Positions 37,912 through 47,761 of a stretch of 64,000 nt of DNA are shown one piece after another. The stretch is from contig CBDFHF010000003.1 of assembly GCA_965247565.1 (NCBI GenBank), positions 496,001 through 560,000 on the forward strand, read 5' to 3'. The position numbers and the translations under genes are program-made. A model generated the notes under the pieces. The model worked only from the letters and a program-made list of their open reading frames with translations. It was not told the DNA's origin and did no database searches. How positions within the stretch are numbered: the stretch's first letter is position 1; every line of letters begins with the position of its first letter. This DNA is from CBDFHF01 sp965247565 (GTDB lineage: Bacteria > Pseudomonadota > Gammaproteobacteria > Methylococcales > Methylomonadaceae).

Positions 37912-39252
37912 ATGACAACAGAATCTACCACTCGCTATGTAGCTGAATACGAGGCTTTAGCTCCGGAATTGCCAGGGCAAAATTTGCCTTGGTTGTCGCA
38001 GTTGCGGAAGGACGGCTTAAATAAGTTGTCGGCGAACGGTTTTCCTTCGCCGCGTGAAGAAGAATGGCGTTATACCAATGTGTCAGCCATTGAGAAAAAG
38101 CTGTTTACTCCTGTGTTAGGATTTGTTTCCACGCCCGCCAACGTATACGACATTGATGCGGATTGGCTGAAGTCACAGCAACTGGAAAATGCTTGGTTCG
38201 TGGTTTTGGTTAATGGTTATTTTTCTGCAGAACTTTCTATTTTGGACGACTTGCCGGATGGTGTGATTATTATGAGCATGGCAGCAGCTTTAATGAGCTT
38301 GCCTGACCGGCTGCAACCTTATTTTTCACAAGCTGTACACTCGAATAAACACGGTTTTGTTGCGTTCAACAGCGCTTGGTTTACCGATGGCGTGTTTATT
38401 CATGTACCGACCAACGAGATCTTGGCTAAACCGATCCAGATTTTAAATGTTGTTACCAAAGCGGATGTTTTGGCGACGACGCGTAATATAGTAGTGGTTG
38501 ATTACTCAACAGAAACGACGTTGATTGAAACATTTGTGTCGACCACAAGCGATGCTTATTTATCAACGTCAGTCACCGAGGTTTTTGCCGGACAAAACGC
38601 AACATTGAGGCAGTATAAATTTCAAACAGAATCAGATAAAGCTTATCATTTCGGCGGCACTTATGTTAAACAGGCTCGTGACGCACGTTTCACTCATCAT
38701 AACTTCGCCTTTGGCGGCTTACTGGCGCGGTGCGACATTCATACGGATTTGGATCAGGCTGCAGAATGTGAGTTGAATGGCTTGTATCTGGGCGTTAAAC
38801 GCCAACACCTTGATAATCATACCCGCATTAATCACCTGAAACCGCATGGCATCAGCCGGGAAATGTATAAAGGTGTATTGGATGATCGTGCTAGAGGTGT
38901 CTTTCAAGGCCGGGTGATTGTTGCTGAAGATGCGCAAAAAACAGATTCACAAATGAATAACCGCAATTTGTTGTTATCGAATGATGCAGAAGCCGATACT
39001 AAACCGCAGTTAGAAATTTACGCAGATGATGTGAAATGCGGACATGGTGTGACAGTGGGACAACTGGATGAGAAATCAGTATTTTATCTGCAATCCCGTT
39101 GCGTGGATGAAGAAACCGCCAGGAATATGCTGACCTTTGCCTTCGCCAATGAAATGGTGGATAAAGTTAAGATTAAAGCCTTGCACGATATGATCTTGGA
39201 GCAAGTGTTGCTGCGTTTTCCGCAGCAAGGTGTCGATAAGGACTGGCTATAA
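37912..39252 (+). CDS. sufD: Fe-S cluster assembly protein SufD
   Basis: SufB paralogue of 446 residues in the SufBC2D complex. The N-terminal helical part contains PSPREEEWRYTNVS. The beta-helix core has HLDNHTRINHLKPHG and FQGRVIVAEDAQKTDSQMNN. The C-terminal CGHGVTVGQLDEKSVFYLQS is conserved. Its ATG follows the sufC stop with no gap. Confidence 0.96.
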   Translation: MTTESTTRYVAEYEALAPELPGQNLPWLSQLRKDGLNKLSANGFPSPREEEWRYTNVSAIEKKLFTPVLGFVSTPANVYDIDADWLKSQQLENAWFVVLVNGYFSAELSILDDLPDGVIIMSMAAALMSLPDRLQPYFSQAVHSNKHGFVAFNSAWFTDGVFIHVPTNEILAKPIQILNVVTKADVLATTRNIVVVDYSTETTLIETFVSTTSDAYLSTSVTEVFAGQNATLRQYKFQTESDKAYHFGGTYVKQARDARFTHHNFAFGGLLARCDIHTDLDQAAECELNGLYLGVKRQHLDNHTRINHLKPHGISREMYKGVLDDRARGVFQGRVIVAEDAQKTDSQMNNRNLLLSNDAEADTKPQLEIYADDVKCGHGVTVGQLDEKSVFYLQSRCVDEETARNMLTFAFANEMVDKVKIKALHDMILEQVLLRFPQQGVDKDWL

Positions 39253-39807
39253 AATATCGCTGACTTGAATACTGAGTGCTGGAATTTGCGACAAGCTTAT
39301 TTGGTTTCCGGAGCGTAACGTGGTTTTCTCGGCATAGACCTCGCCGTTTGGTTGACGGTAGACTTCAAGAGAAGGGTCGTTCAAATTAAGTAGCCAATAT
39401 TCGGGAATACCGTGCAAAGCATATAAACGCAATTTTTGATTTTGGTCAAAGGCTAAGGATGAATCGGCGACTTCAATCAGCAACAACACATCGTTAGCGA
39501 CCGGATGCCTTGATGTATAAAAATCTGCATGGGGTTTTAGTAGCATGAAATCTGGCTCAGGTTCCGAAAGATCACCTAATTGGAGTGGGTCTTGAACACC
39601 ACAGATCAGATTATCAGGAATTAACCTACTGAATAATTTATTAATGCGTTTCAAGTGACCCGCGTGGTTAAAACCTATCGGCGTCATATCTATGATTTCT
39701 CCGTTAATAAGCTCAACGTGACTGTTTGGCGGAAAAATATTAGCTTCGCCGAGTCTGCGCCATTCATCAAGGTTGGTTAGGTGTTTGTTTGGACTTGCAG
39801 AAGCCAT
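39247..39807 (-). CDS. Uma2-family PD-(D/E)XK nuclease-like protein
   Basis: A 186-residue protein with EPEPDFMLLKPHAD and VLLLIEVADSSLAFDQNQK, the PD-E-x-K-type core of the Uma2 family, then YALHGIPEYWLLNL. The ATG at 39807 fits the family better than the longest frame. It runs against the SUF genes and overlaps the sufD end by six bases. Uma2 proteins are plentiful in cyanobacteria and some Proteobacteria; their biological role is not settled. Confidence 0.85.
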   Translation of the reverse strand: MASASPNKHLTNLDEWRRLGEANIFPPNSHVELINGEIIDMTPIGFNHAGHLKRINKLFSRLIPDNLICGVQDPLQLGDLSEPEPDFMLLKPHADFYTSRHPVANDVLLLIEVADSSLAFDQNQKLRLYALHGIPEYWLLNLNDPSLEVYRQPNGEVYAEKTTLRSGNQISLSQIPALSIQVSDIL

Positions 39808-39895
39808 GGATGCGATACAATCAAAGTTACGACCGGTTAAATATAATATGTCGTTAGTGAATAAGCAACACAACGAAATCTGAATAGAAAAAATT

Positions 39896-41119
39896 ATGAC
39901 TCATTTCGCAATCGAAAAAATTCGTGCTGATTTTCCGATTCTTGCCGAGAAAATCCGCAACAAACCTTTAGTCTATTTGGACAATGCCGCTAGTTGTCAA
40001 AAGCCGCAGTCGGTGATCGATAGCATTGTGTATACCTACAGCCATGAATATGCCAATGTGCATCGCGGCGTGCATACTTTAAGTGTTCGTGCCACCGATA
40101 AGTTTGAGGCGGCTCGAAGTAAAGCGAGAGACTTTATTAATGCAACCTCTAATAAAGAAATTATATTTGTTAAGGGCGCGACCGAGGCCATCAATTTGGT
40201 TGCGCAAACCTATGGTAAAGCTAACATAAAGGCCGGAGATGAGATTGTTATCACCGCTATGGAGCACCATTCTAATATCGTGCCGTGGCAAATGCTGTGC
40301 GAGCAAACCGGCTCTATTCTTAAAGTTGCGCCAATCAATCTGCAAGGCGAACTCATTTACGAAGAATTTGAAAAACTACTAAACACTAAAACCAAATTGG
40401 TTTCAGTAACGCATATGTCGAATGCACTAGGTAGTATCAACCCTGTTAAAAAAATTATTGCTGCAGCGCACGCTTTGCAGATTCCAGTTTTGCTAGATGG
40501 TGCGCAGGCCATTCCGCATATGCTGGTCGATGTAAAAGAACTGGATTGCGATTTTTACGTTTTCTCTGGACACAAGCTTTATGGACCCACTGGCGTCGGG
40601 GTGCTTTATGGCAAACAAGCTATATTGGAAGCCATGCCGCCTTACCAAGGCGGAGGCGATATGATTCGTAAAGTCACATTCGCTGAAACCGAATACAATA
40701 CCTTGCCTTATAAATTTGAAGCCGGAACGCCGAATATCGCCGACGTGATTGCTCTGGGAACCGCCATCGATTATGTCAACAGCATCGGCATGGATGCGAT
40801 TGCCTCCTATGAAGCTGAGTTATTGACTTATGCAACCGAAAAAGCCAGCCACATTAAAGGCCTGACGATTATCGGTACCGCAGCTGAAAAGGGAGCAATA
40901 CTTTCTTTCACCTTGCATAAAATTCATCCACACGATATTGGCACCATGCTGGACAGCTTAGGAATTGCCATTAGAGCCGGGCATCATTGTGCAATGCCAG
41001 TGATGGATTTTTTTGAGGTACCAGCCACGGCAAGAGCATCGTTTGCCATTTACAATACGAAGGCAGAAATTGATGTATTAATGAATGGCATTACATCCCT
41101 AATAGAGGTATTTGGCTAA
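39896..41119 (+). CDS. sufS: Cysteine desulfurase SufS
   Basis: PLP-dependent group II cysteine desulfurase of 407 residues. ATEAINLVAQTYG and MEHHSNIVPWQ surround the cofactor, SGHKLYGPTGVGVLYG holds the PLP lysine, and RAGHHCAMPVMDFF carries the active cysteine. It resumes the operon after the oppositely oriented Uma2 gene and couples to sufU (TAATG). Confidence 0.97.
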   Translation: MTHFAIEKIRADFPILAEKIRNKPLVYLDNAASCQKPQSVIDSIVYTYSHEYANVHRGVHTLSVRATDKFEAARSKARDFINATSNKEIIFVKGATEAINLVAQTYGKANIKAGDEIVITAMEHHSNIVPWQMLCEQTGSILKVAPINLQGELIYEEFEKLLNTKTKLVSVTHMSNALGSINPVKKIIAAAHALQIPVLLDGAQAIPHMLVDVKELDCDFYVFSGHKLYGPTGVGVLYGKQAILEAMPPYQGGGDMIRKVTFAETEYNTLPYKFEAGTPNIADVIALGTAIDYVNSIGMDAIASYEAELLTYATEKASHIKGLTIIGTAAEKGAILSFTLHKIHPHDIGTMLDSLGIAIRAGHHCAMPVMDFFEVPATARASFAIYNTKAEIDVLMNGITSLIEVFG

Positions 41120-41571
41120 TGTTTGAAGATTTAAGAGACCTTTATCAAGAGGTAATTTTTGACCACAACCGTAATCCACGCAATTATCGAATAATTGAAA
41201 ATGCGGATAGAAAAGTTGAGGGATTTAATCCATTGTGCGGTGATCGTTTAACTTTGTTTTTGCAAATGGATGGTGATGTCATCGCTGATGCCAGTTTTCA
41301 AGGTTCAGGATGTGCTATTTCAACGGCTTCTGTATCGTTAATGACTGAAATTATTAAAGGCAAAACAGAAGCAGAAGCAGAAGCTTTATTTAAACAGTTT
41401 CATGAAATGACTACCGGCAGAGCAGAAGACATTCAATTAGAAGCTATTGGCAAATTAGCCGTGTTAGCTGGTGTGCGTGAATATCCAGCGCGAGTGAAAT
41501 GTGCAACGTTAGCTTGGCATACCTTGGATGCGGCTATAAAAAATCAACAGCAATCCATTTCTACCGAATAG
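41119..41571 (+). CDS. sufU: SufU-type iron-sulfur scaffold / sulfur acceptor
   Basis: A 150-residue NifU_N-family protein. The three conserved cysteines appear in NPLCGDRLTLFL, GSGCAISTASVSLM and VKCATLAWHTL, and the GDR aspartate is present. SufU activates SufS as a zinc-dependent sulfur acceptor in many bacteria. No sufE is seen here, so SufU probably takes that job. Confidence 0.93.
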   Translation: MFEDLRDLYQEVIFDHNRNPRNYRIIENADRKVEGFNPLCGDRLTLFLQMDGDVIADASFQGSGCAISTASVSLMTEIIKGKTEAEAEALFKQFHEMTTGRAEDIQLEAIGKLAVLAGVREYPARVKCATLAWHTLDAAIKNQQQSISTE

Positions 41572-41606
41572 CAACGGGGTGGGCGATTATCGTATACGGT
41601 TGGTAA

Positions 41607-42653
41607 TCAACTGATTTTTTGCCATAAAGCCGTTGGAACCCCGCTCAAAAACAATCGTACATAACGCTGATTCTGGTAGTCGCCATTCAGAGAAATTCTA
41701 GGTAGAGCCTGTAGGCTGTCGGCATGGTGTGTATAGATAACACCCTTGCGAGTGGTGGTTGCCGTTTTAAATTTTAAGTCGGTGATGATTTGAAATTCGC
41801 GTTGGTCTGCTGATTTTTTGTCACCGAATGGATAGCAAAAATGCGCTACCTTGCAACCTAGTCGCGTTTCAATAATTTCTCGACTTATTGCTGCTTCCTC
41901 TTTGACCTGTTCACTGTTTAGTTTACGCAGCGCTAAATGATTAACCGTGTGTGAACCAATGGTTACCAGGGGATGATTAGCCAACTTTTTTAATAATTCC
42001 CATGTAAGAGAATATTTTCGACATAATTCTTGGCTATCAATCCCATATTTATCCATAAGATAAGCTTTGGCCTCACGTTGCTCAGTATCCGGCATTTTGC
42101 GTAAAATCCAATAGATCACATCGAATGCGTGGTTTTTCTCTGCAAATGACTTTGTGGGAAAATACAATGGCTTCTTGTTCAGGATAACATCAACGTTATT
42201 TTCCTTAAGAATCAAGCGCTCCAGACAGCGCCACCATAATACCGCCGTACCCTCGGGTAGGCCGGTCGTTAAATAAATTGTCAAAGGCACATTATGTTTT
42301 TCGAAAATCGGTAAGGCATTTTGATAATTATCGATATAGCCGTCATCAAGCGTAAAACACACAAATCGACGCTGAAAATCCTTTGTGAGTAGACGTTCTC
42401 GGGCTTCATCCAAAGAAATAATGTCATAACCCGACTTAAGAATCTGCTCTATGGTGTTGTCCAGAAACTTAGGGGATATTTCTAAAATACGGTTAAGCGC
42501 AAATTTGCTGAACTGCTCTTGCTTTAGCACATGATGCAGAGTGAAGATGACGCCAACGCCTTGGCAGGACGGTTTAAGCAATTTATAGAGCTTTGTAAAG
42601 TAAAGGCTATCCAGTGCGATGCGCGTCAGCTTTGTTGTCCAAGGTGTCATCAA
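41607..42653 (-). CDS. Polysaccharide deacetylase family protein
   Basis: A 348-residue NodB-type carbohydrate esterase. FVCFTLDDGYIDNYQNALPIF near residue 95 carries the first aspartate motif, and IGSHTVNHLAL near residue 235 the histidines that bind metal. CKVAHFCYPFGDK follows. No clear signal peptide was seen. Such proteins act on cell wall or exopolysaccharide sugars; the substrate is unknown. It is convergent with sufU. Confidence 0.9.
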   Translation of the reverse strand: MMTPWTTKLTRIALDSLYFTKLYKLLKPSCQGVGVIFTLHHVLKQEQFSKFALNRILEISPKFLDNTIEQILKSGYDIISLDEARERLLTKDFQRRFVCFTLDDGYIDNYQNALPIFEKHNVPLTIYLTTGLPEGTAVLWWRCLERLILKENNVDVILNKKPLYFPTKSFAEKNHAFDVIYWILRKMPDTEQREAKAYLMDKYGIDSQELCRKYSLTWELLKKLANHPLVTIGSHTVNHLALRKLNSEQVKEEAAISREIIETRLGCKVAHFCYPFGDKKSADQREFQIITDLKFKTATTTRKGVIYTHHADSLQALPRISLNGDYQNQRYVRLFLSGVPTALWQKIS

Positions 42654-42991
42654 ATGTTGATTTTCAAGCTAAGTAGAGAGATTCATTATAGTAGAGATTT
42701 CGCGACATAAGTATCTCATGATCCAAAAAATATAGTTTTGTCCTTGCAATTCTATTCAGTTTGTGTTTAGCAATTCATATCTACGCTATCCCTTCCAACG
42801 ATGCCTATCGTAGATGCTAGTCCAAGATTGATTTTGATCAACCGCTAATACCCGTCGACAGGCCTATGAGGAGTGGCTGCATTTACTTTACAGAGAATAG
42901 TAACAGCAGCCTCACAGACAGCGTTCTATTTATGAACGCTATCCTGAATTTCTCTATATTCCCTGTCAAAACCAACAACGGAGAACGCACT
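42654..42991. other. Intergenic region, 338 bp, divergent
   Basis: Separates the deacetylase (left) and the secreted protein gene (right). No RNA gene or repeat was recognised. GGAG lies just before the ATG at 42992. Promoters for both sides are expected here but none is convincing. Confidence 0.4.
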
Positions 42992-43624
42992 ATGAACAAA
43001 AATGCTTTCATTACAAACACTCGCCAATTATTCATAAACCTAGTATTGGTAATGGCTGTTACCGGGGTATTGCCCAGTACAGTTTATGCCCAAGTGACTG
43101 GCGTTTGGAATACCACCGGCCTGACTCGAATCGATGTTTCTGCCATCAACGCCCCGGGTTTGCGACCTGAATATACCGTTGACATAGCCGACAGTACTTA
43201 TAATTTCAACGTAGATACAGGTTTTGTCTCAGGTGATATTGTCGGCACATGGAGACAGAGAGGAAGCCAATACACGATTAGACCCAATCGGTTAGCGTTG
43301 GAAAACTTGTTTCGTCAATCCCTTGAAGATCAGGGCTTTTTTGTTAACCACGTCAAACTAGTCAAAAGCAAACTGCTTGGCAACCAACTCGACAATGGTA
43401 TTTGGGGTAGCGAAAGTTATGAATACAGGTTAGATAGTACAAATAGCGAAGGTAGGCGTGAGGTATTGCGTTTGGTGATGACTACTAACGTTGCTGGATT
43501 GCGGCCAGTAAAAACAAATGCGGCCAAGAGCGCTTCTGCTAAGGCAGCTTTATCGAGTTCACCTAAACACAACGTGTTGGATGCAGCGGCGACAGCTGTT
43601 TTGAAATATCTGAGCCATCAATAG
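42992..43624 (+). CDS. Secreted protein of unknown function
   Basis: A 210-residue protein. A signal peptide is clear: a basic start, then LFINLVLVMAVTGVLPSTV and a likely cleavage after VYA. The mature part begins QVTGVWNTTGLTRIDVSAI and has a repeated WG/TW style beta pattern, with an alanine/serine-rich end. I do not recognise the family. It is 31 bases upstream of a lipoprotein gene on the same strand, so both probably act together in the envelope. Confidence 0.75.
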   Translation: MNKNAFITNTRQLFINLVLVMAVTGVLPSTVYAQVTGVWNTTGLTRIDVSAINAPGLRPEYTVDIADSTYNFNVDTGFVSGDIVGTWRQRGSQYTIRPNRLALENLFRQSLEDQGFFVNHVKLVKSKLLGNQLDNGIWGSESYEYRLDSTNSEGRREVLRLVMTTNVAGLRPVKTNAAKSASAKAALSSSPKHNVLDAAATAVLKYLSHQ

Positions 43625-43655
43625 ATGTCCATATACATAACGCAGGAGATAAGAT

Positions 43656-44714
43656 ATGTACAGGTACAACAACTTACTTAGAATTCGCTACATCATTCTG
43701 CTGGTATTAATGTTAGCGCTGTTTAGCCAGCTGGGCTGCAGCAGCTCTATTAACAATCGTGATCGCTCATCCTGGTCAGCACAACATGAGCGTAAAGAGG
43801 ACTTATCAAAAATTTATCTCGATTTTGTAACGTCCAGCTCTGATTCCATTTCTATCGAAGCCAGAAAGAACTTAAAACAAGCGATTCGTCAACAGCTGCT
43901 TGAGGAAAACTTGCTGCAAGAAGATATAACCGTTCATTCGCTAGCCTTAAAAACCGTTATTTTGTCTTATGAAAACAATATTTTTGAGGTTCAGGCGGAG
44001 CTCTACGATGACGACGAGTTTTTGGTATACAGTCGAGTTAAACGGCAAATTTTTCCGAACGACGACTGGATGCTGGCAGAACAACTGATTGCTGAACAAC
44101 TGCTTGATGAGCTAATAACCAACTTACGTGCGCGTACTGCGTACATTGAAAGATTGCGACCAAACGCGGATTATACCGCTTATGCTGCTTATCCAATCGG
44201 GGTTTACTATGGCAGCTGGGGCTGGTGGCGGCATAAACGGGATCATGACGTGCAGGAAAAAAATCCAGGTGGAAGGTCAAGGCATCAACCACCCAAGCAT
44301 TGGGTTTCAGATGCTGTTATTGAATCACTACCTAGATCGCATGAAGTCGCCGCCGAACAAAGCTCGCGAAAACCAAGGCCATCAACACCTCCGTCTCGCT
44401 GGGCGATTCCATCTTCACATTCAACTGGAAACACAAGCGATAGCTCCGATTCAAACACGAATTCCGGGGCAAATTCTGGTGGCTACGGTTCTGGCACGAG
44501 CTCCGAGCCGAGCTATTTTCCTCCCTCTGAGCAAGCGCCGAAACCAGCAGATTCGCGCCCCAGTTATTCGCCGCCTCAATCACACCCTAGTTCTCCACCG
44601 CCTCGTTCGAGAGAGCCATCGAGCACACCACGAGCTTCGGAATCATCATCCAGATCTGGTGGTGTTAGTGGCGCTGTTCCCGGATCTCACCGTCGTAAGC
44701 GAGGGGACGAATAA
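43656..44714 (+). CDS. Putative lipoprotein with proline/serine-rich tail
   Basis: A 352-residue protein with lipobox FSQLGC at residue 28 after a hydrophobic stretch, so it should be lipidated. Residues 50-170 form a folded-looking acidic region; from about residue 225 the chain is rich in Ser, Pro, Gly and Arg and looks disordered. GVYYGSWGWWRHKRDHD links the two. The family is not recognised. It is likely cotranscribed with the secreted protein upstream, and a strong hairpin follows. Confidence 0.75.
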   Translation: MYRYNNLLRIRYIILLVLMLALFSQLGCSSSINNRDRSSWSAQHERKEDLSKIYLDFVTSSSDSISIEARKNLKQAIRQQLLEENLLQEDITVHSLALKTVILSYENNIFEVQAELYDDDEFLVYSRVKRQIFPNDDWMLAEQLIAEQLLDELITNLRARTAYIERLRPNADYTAYAAYPIGVYYGSWGWWRHKRDHDVQEKNPGGRSRHQPPKHWVSDAVIESLPRSHEVAAEQSSRKPRPSTPPSRWAIPSSHSTGNTSDSSDSNTNSGANSGGYGSGTSSEPSYFPPSEQAPKPADSRPSYSPPQSHPSSPPPRSREPSSTPRASESSSRSGGVSGAVPGSHRRKRGDE

Positions 44715-44726
44715 TATAGATTACTA

Positions 44727-44750
44727 GTGGATGGCTACACAGCCATCCAC
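44727..44750 (+). terminator. Perfect 10-bp hairpin after the lipoprotein gene
   Basis: GTGGATGGCT and AGCCATCCAC pair perfectly around ACAC, 13 bases after the stop. There is no T run after it, so it may stabilise the 3' end or act as a factor-assisted terminator. Confidence 0.5.
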
Positions 44751-44986
44751 GCATTCATCAAATAACGATTGGTTATATAAAACTAGGGGGTTTAAGCAGC
44801 AGGGTACCAGCTTTAGATGGCTTACTATGATATCCGGCCCCATGAAGTACTAATTCCCTGGGGCTTCAAACGTTAACAGGCCAAATCTACAATCTCATGG
44901 CCAAAATGGTTTTACCAACTCCAATACGGGCTAAAGTAACGCCACTTCATTGGTAAATCCGTTGCGTGAAGTCAGAAATCATGAAG

Positions 44987-45409
44987 TTACTGGTTTTTTT
45001 GCTGATAAGGGTGATGATTGCGCTCGGTCCAACTAGGTCTAGTTGGCGCACCGTAATTGTTAATGATTACCGGTTTTTGTGCAGCTTGCTGTTCTTGAGC
45101 GAGGGCACTGCGCCTTAATGCGTCAAGGGTCATCAGCCGTTCAAGCTCAGATTGTCGCGCTTTATCTTCTTGAGCCTTAATTGCTTCAAGGCGCTGTTGC
45201 TCTGCTTTCCAGTTGGCGAAGCGCTCCTTGGCTTGCGCTGCAACTTTTGGGTCTTGTGCCTTTATTGACACCTTATTTTGGTTTAACGCTTTAGTTGGGC
45301 AAGGGCTTGATTGGTATTCGATTTTACCTGAGACTAATTTACATTTGTACACATCTGCATAAATAGGAACAGATGAGAAAATCATTAAGGTGAAGATAAT
45401 TTTTTTCAT
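44987..45409 (-). CDS. DUF4124-domain secreted protein
   Basis: A 140-residue protein with an N-terminal signal peptide (MKKIIFTLMIFSSVPIYA) and DVYKCKLVSGKIEYQSSPCP directly after it, the DUF4124 pattern with two cysteines. The rest is a charged coiled-coil-like stretch ending in a proline- and asparagine-rich tail. DUF4124 proteins are common periplasmic proteins of Proteobacteria without a defined role. Confidence 0.85.
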   Translation of the reverse strand: MKKIIFTLMIFSSVPIYADVYKCKLVSGKIEYQSSPCPTKALNQNKVSIKAQDPKVAAQAKERFANWKAEQQRLEAIKAQEDKARQSELERLMTLDALRRSALAQEQQAAQKPVIINNYGAPTRPSWTERNHHPYQQKNQ

Positions 45410-45579
45410 AATTTCAAATCTAACTTTTAGCTAGTCAAGATATTAATTACTTATAAAATACGCTGCCTTAACAAAGGCTTAATGAGAATTTACTCAGTAA
45501 ATCAGTCATAGGCATTTACAAGCAGGGCACCTAAGGAAGTGCTGAACAAATCATAATCCTAGCCATTCCTGTCTGCTAA

Positions 45580-45602
45580 CGCAGTTTTTTAAAAAAACTG
45601 CG
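45580..45602. repeat. Palindrome at the left edge of an IS5 remnant
   Basis: CGCAG followed by T and A runs and CTGCG forms a near-perfect inverted repeat, a shape that can stop transcription from either side. It lies between the DUF4124 gene and the IS5 transposase remnant and may belong to that element's end. Confidence 0.5.
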
Positions 45603-45673
45603 GATGGGTTGGGCAAATAACCCCATTTTGTTGCCGTCTACCGTGTTTGGGTGCACGGTAGACGAATTTAGGC

Positions 45674-46238
45674 CTAGGTCGCCATCAATGGGCGGTGCAG
45701 CAGATACACATTTGCCAAGCCCACCAGCCAATTCACTTGGACGGAGTTTCTCTCTAAGCCCCGATAACGGGTTTTGCGGAAACCGAATTGTGGGTATTTG
45801 ATGATTCGGAACATGTGCTCAACACTGGCGCGGACAGACGAGTATGGGCGGTTGCGCTTACGTTGGCGGCTCGACAGGTTTTTGCCGGGCTTGCGCTTGT
45901 CGTTGACGCACCCGCTTAGCCCTAGCTGGCGTAAACCCTTTTTATAGGCGTCGCTGGTGTAACCGGCATCCCCAAAGATGACTTGATCGTCTTCGCGCTT
46001 AGCTTGGGTAGTTCCGCGATGTCGGCGGTATTGGCCGCTGTGACGGTCACGCTGTTCGCAGCACCGTTGTTGATATCGGCACCCACATGAATTTTCATCC
46101 CGAAAAACCACGGGTTGCCTTTCCGGGTTTGGGGCGTGTCGGGATCACGTTACTGCTCTTGATTCTTAGTCGAGCTGGGTGCGTGGAATCGTGGCATCGA
46201 CCATCGTGTGCTTTGAAACCAACAGACCTTGACCTGAT
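45674..46238 (-). pseudogene. IS5-family transposase remnant
   Basis: The C-terminal part reads VIFGDAGYTSDAYKKGLRQLG, then RASVEHMFRIIKYPQFGFRK and LERNSVQVNWLVGLANVYLL, typical IS5. The upstream frame WFFGMKIHVGADINNGAANS joins it only through a frameshift, and a TAA and a further shift occur before it (QEQ-stop-RDPDTP). The N-terminus is cut off at about 46238 by the IS3 unit. No micro-insertion was found; the damage is ordinary decay. Confidence 0.75.
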
Positions 46239-46264
46239 GTATCAATACTTTTCCGGACACAAGT

Positions 46265-46425
46265 TTAAGAAGTTTTTTGCTGCAATTCGTAATCAACTGG
46301 CGACAAATAGCCATTGGCAGAATGTAATCGATCCCGGTTGTACAATACTTCAATATATTCAAACACAGCCCGCCTCGCTTCATCACGGCTAAGAAACCGC
46401 TGCTGATTTACCAGTTCCGTTTTCA
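46265..46425 (-). pseudogene. IS3-family orfB C-terminal remnant
   Basis: The frame reads EARRAVFEYIEVLYNRDRLH, then SANGYLSPVDYELQQKTS and a stop, the standard end of IS3-type DDE transposases. Only about 50 codons remain. Confidence 0.75.
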
Positions 46426-46451
46426 GTGTATGAAAAAAAACTTTCTGACAC

Positions 46452-46486
46452 AGAGCATGAGCAGTTGCCTTTACTGCTCATGCTCT
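46452..46486. repeat. Perfect 14-bp inverted repeat
   Basis: AGAGCATGAGCAGT at 46452-46465 pairs with 46473-46486 around a seven-base loop. It lies between the IS3 remnant and the IS30 remnant and may be a terminator or the site where the two were joined. Confidence 0.6.
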
Positions 46487-46628
46487 GGCGAGAGTCATAT
46501 TGCTTTAATAATACCAAATTTCCTTTGGAGATTCAACCGGTCATTGCAACACTGCCAGGGCAATCGCGCTTAAAAGTGCTTGAAAACAGAAATTAGATGA
46601 GGTAATAAAGCTATCATTTTGATTTTCA

Positions 46629-47761
46629 ATGACAGCCAGCCCCACGCCTTCGATTATCTATCACTTTTCGAGTATACAAGACCCCCGGGTTAACCGGCAA
46701 AAAAAGCATCAGCTGCAAGATATTTTCTTTATCAGCCTCTGCGCCATTATTTGCGGTGCCGATAACTGGGGTGCAGTCGAAGAATTTGGGCTAGCCAAAG
46801 AAGAATGGTTCACTGAATTGCTGGGTTTAGAGCATGGCATACCTTCGCACGACACCTTCGGTGAAGTTTATGCGGCCATTGACACCGACCACTTTAGTGC
46901 TTGTTTTTCCCGTTGGGTTGCTGGTTTAGCCACGCTCACCGAAGGCGAAGTGATTGCCATCGATGGCAAGTGCTTAAGACGCAGCTTGGACAAAGCCTCT
47001 AAAAAAGCAGCGATCTACATGGTCAGTGCTTGGGCACAACAAAACAACCTGGTTTTAGGGCAGGTGAAAGTCGATGGTAAATCGAATGAAATCACCGCTA
47101 TCCCCAAACTGCAGTCACGACTTGATATTGCCGGCGCTGTGGTGACTATCGACGCAATGGGGTGCCACTTGTGCCCTTTGGGTAAAAGAAAATAGCCCGG
47201 CAGATTCAACAGCAAGGCGGCGATTATGTGTTTAGCCTGAAAGGCAATCAAGGTAATTTACATGACGACGTGAACACTTTTTTTACTTCATCGTTAGCGC
47301 CGACGGTGGCTTCGGTCAGCTATGACGGCGGGCATGGTCGAATCGAGACACGCAGCATCCGTGCGACTGCGGATATCGCTTGGCTACAGGAACGCCACGA
47401 CTGGCAAGGTTTACAAAGCATTATCGCGGTAACGGCCAAAAGAGAAATAGATAACAAGGCGACTGAAGAAACACGCTATTTTATCAGCAGTCTGGATGCC
47501 AATGATCCGAAGCGATTGGAGCGTGTGGTGCGCGCGCACTGGTCGATCGAAAACAATCTTCACTGGGTACTTGATGTCGCCTTTAATGAAGATAGCAATC
47601 GAACCCGTAAAGGATATGGCGCCGCTAACTTGGCTGTTATCCGGCATATTGCCCTGAATCTGATCAAGGCTGAAAAAACCTCTAAGGTCGGCGTCAAGAT
47701 CAAGCGACTAAAGGCCGGGTGGGATAATGATTATTTACTTCGTGTCATCGGCGGAATTTAA
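46629..47761 (+). pseudogene. ISAs1-family transposase broken by a 17-bp micro-insertion
   Basis: The frame starts MTASPTPSIIYHFSSIQDPR and reads to the expected end, with IAIDGKCLRRS and VVTIDAMGC as catalytic aspartate motifs and ENNLHWVLDVAF as the glutamate region. A 17-base insert at 47167-47183, immediately after DAMGC, shifts the frame. Without it the sequence continues QKKIARQIQQQGGDYVFSLK. No other lesion was seen. Confidence 0.88.
47167..47183. repeat. Micro-insertion 4, 17 bp, in ISAs1 transposase
   Basis: ACTTGTGCCCTTTGGGT. It lies four codons after the second catalytic aspartate. Removal restores DAMGC-QKKIARQ. Confidence 0.85.
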
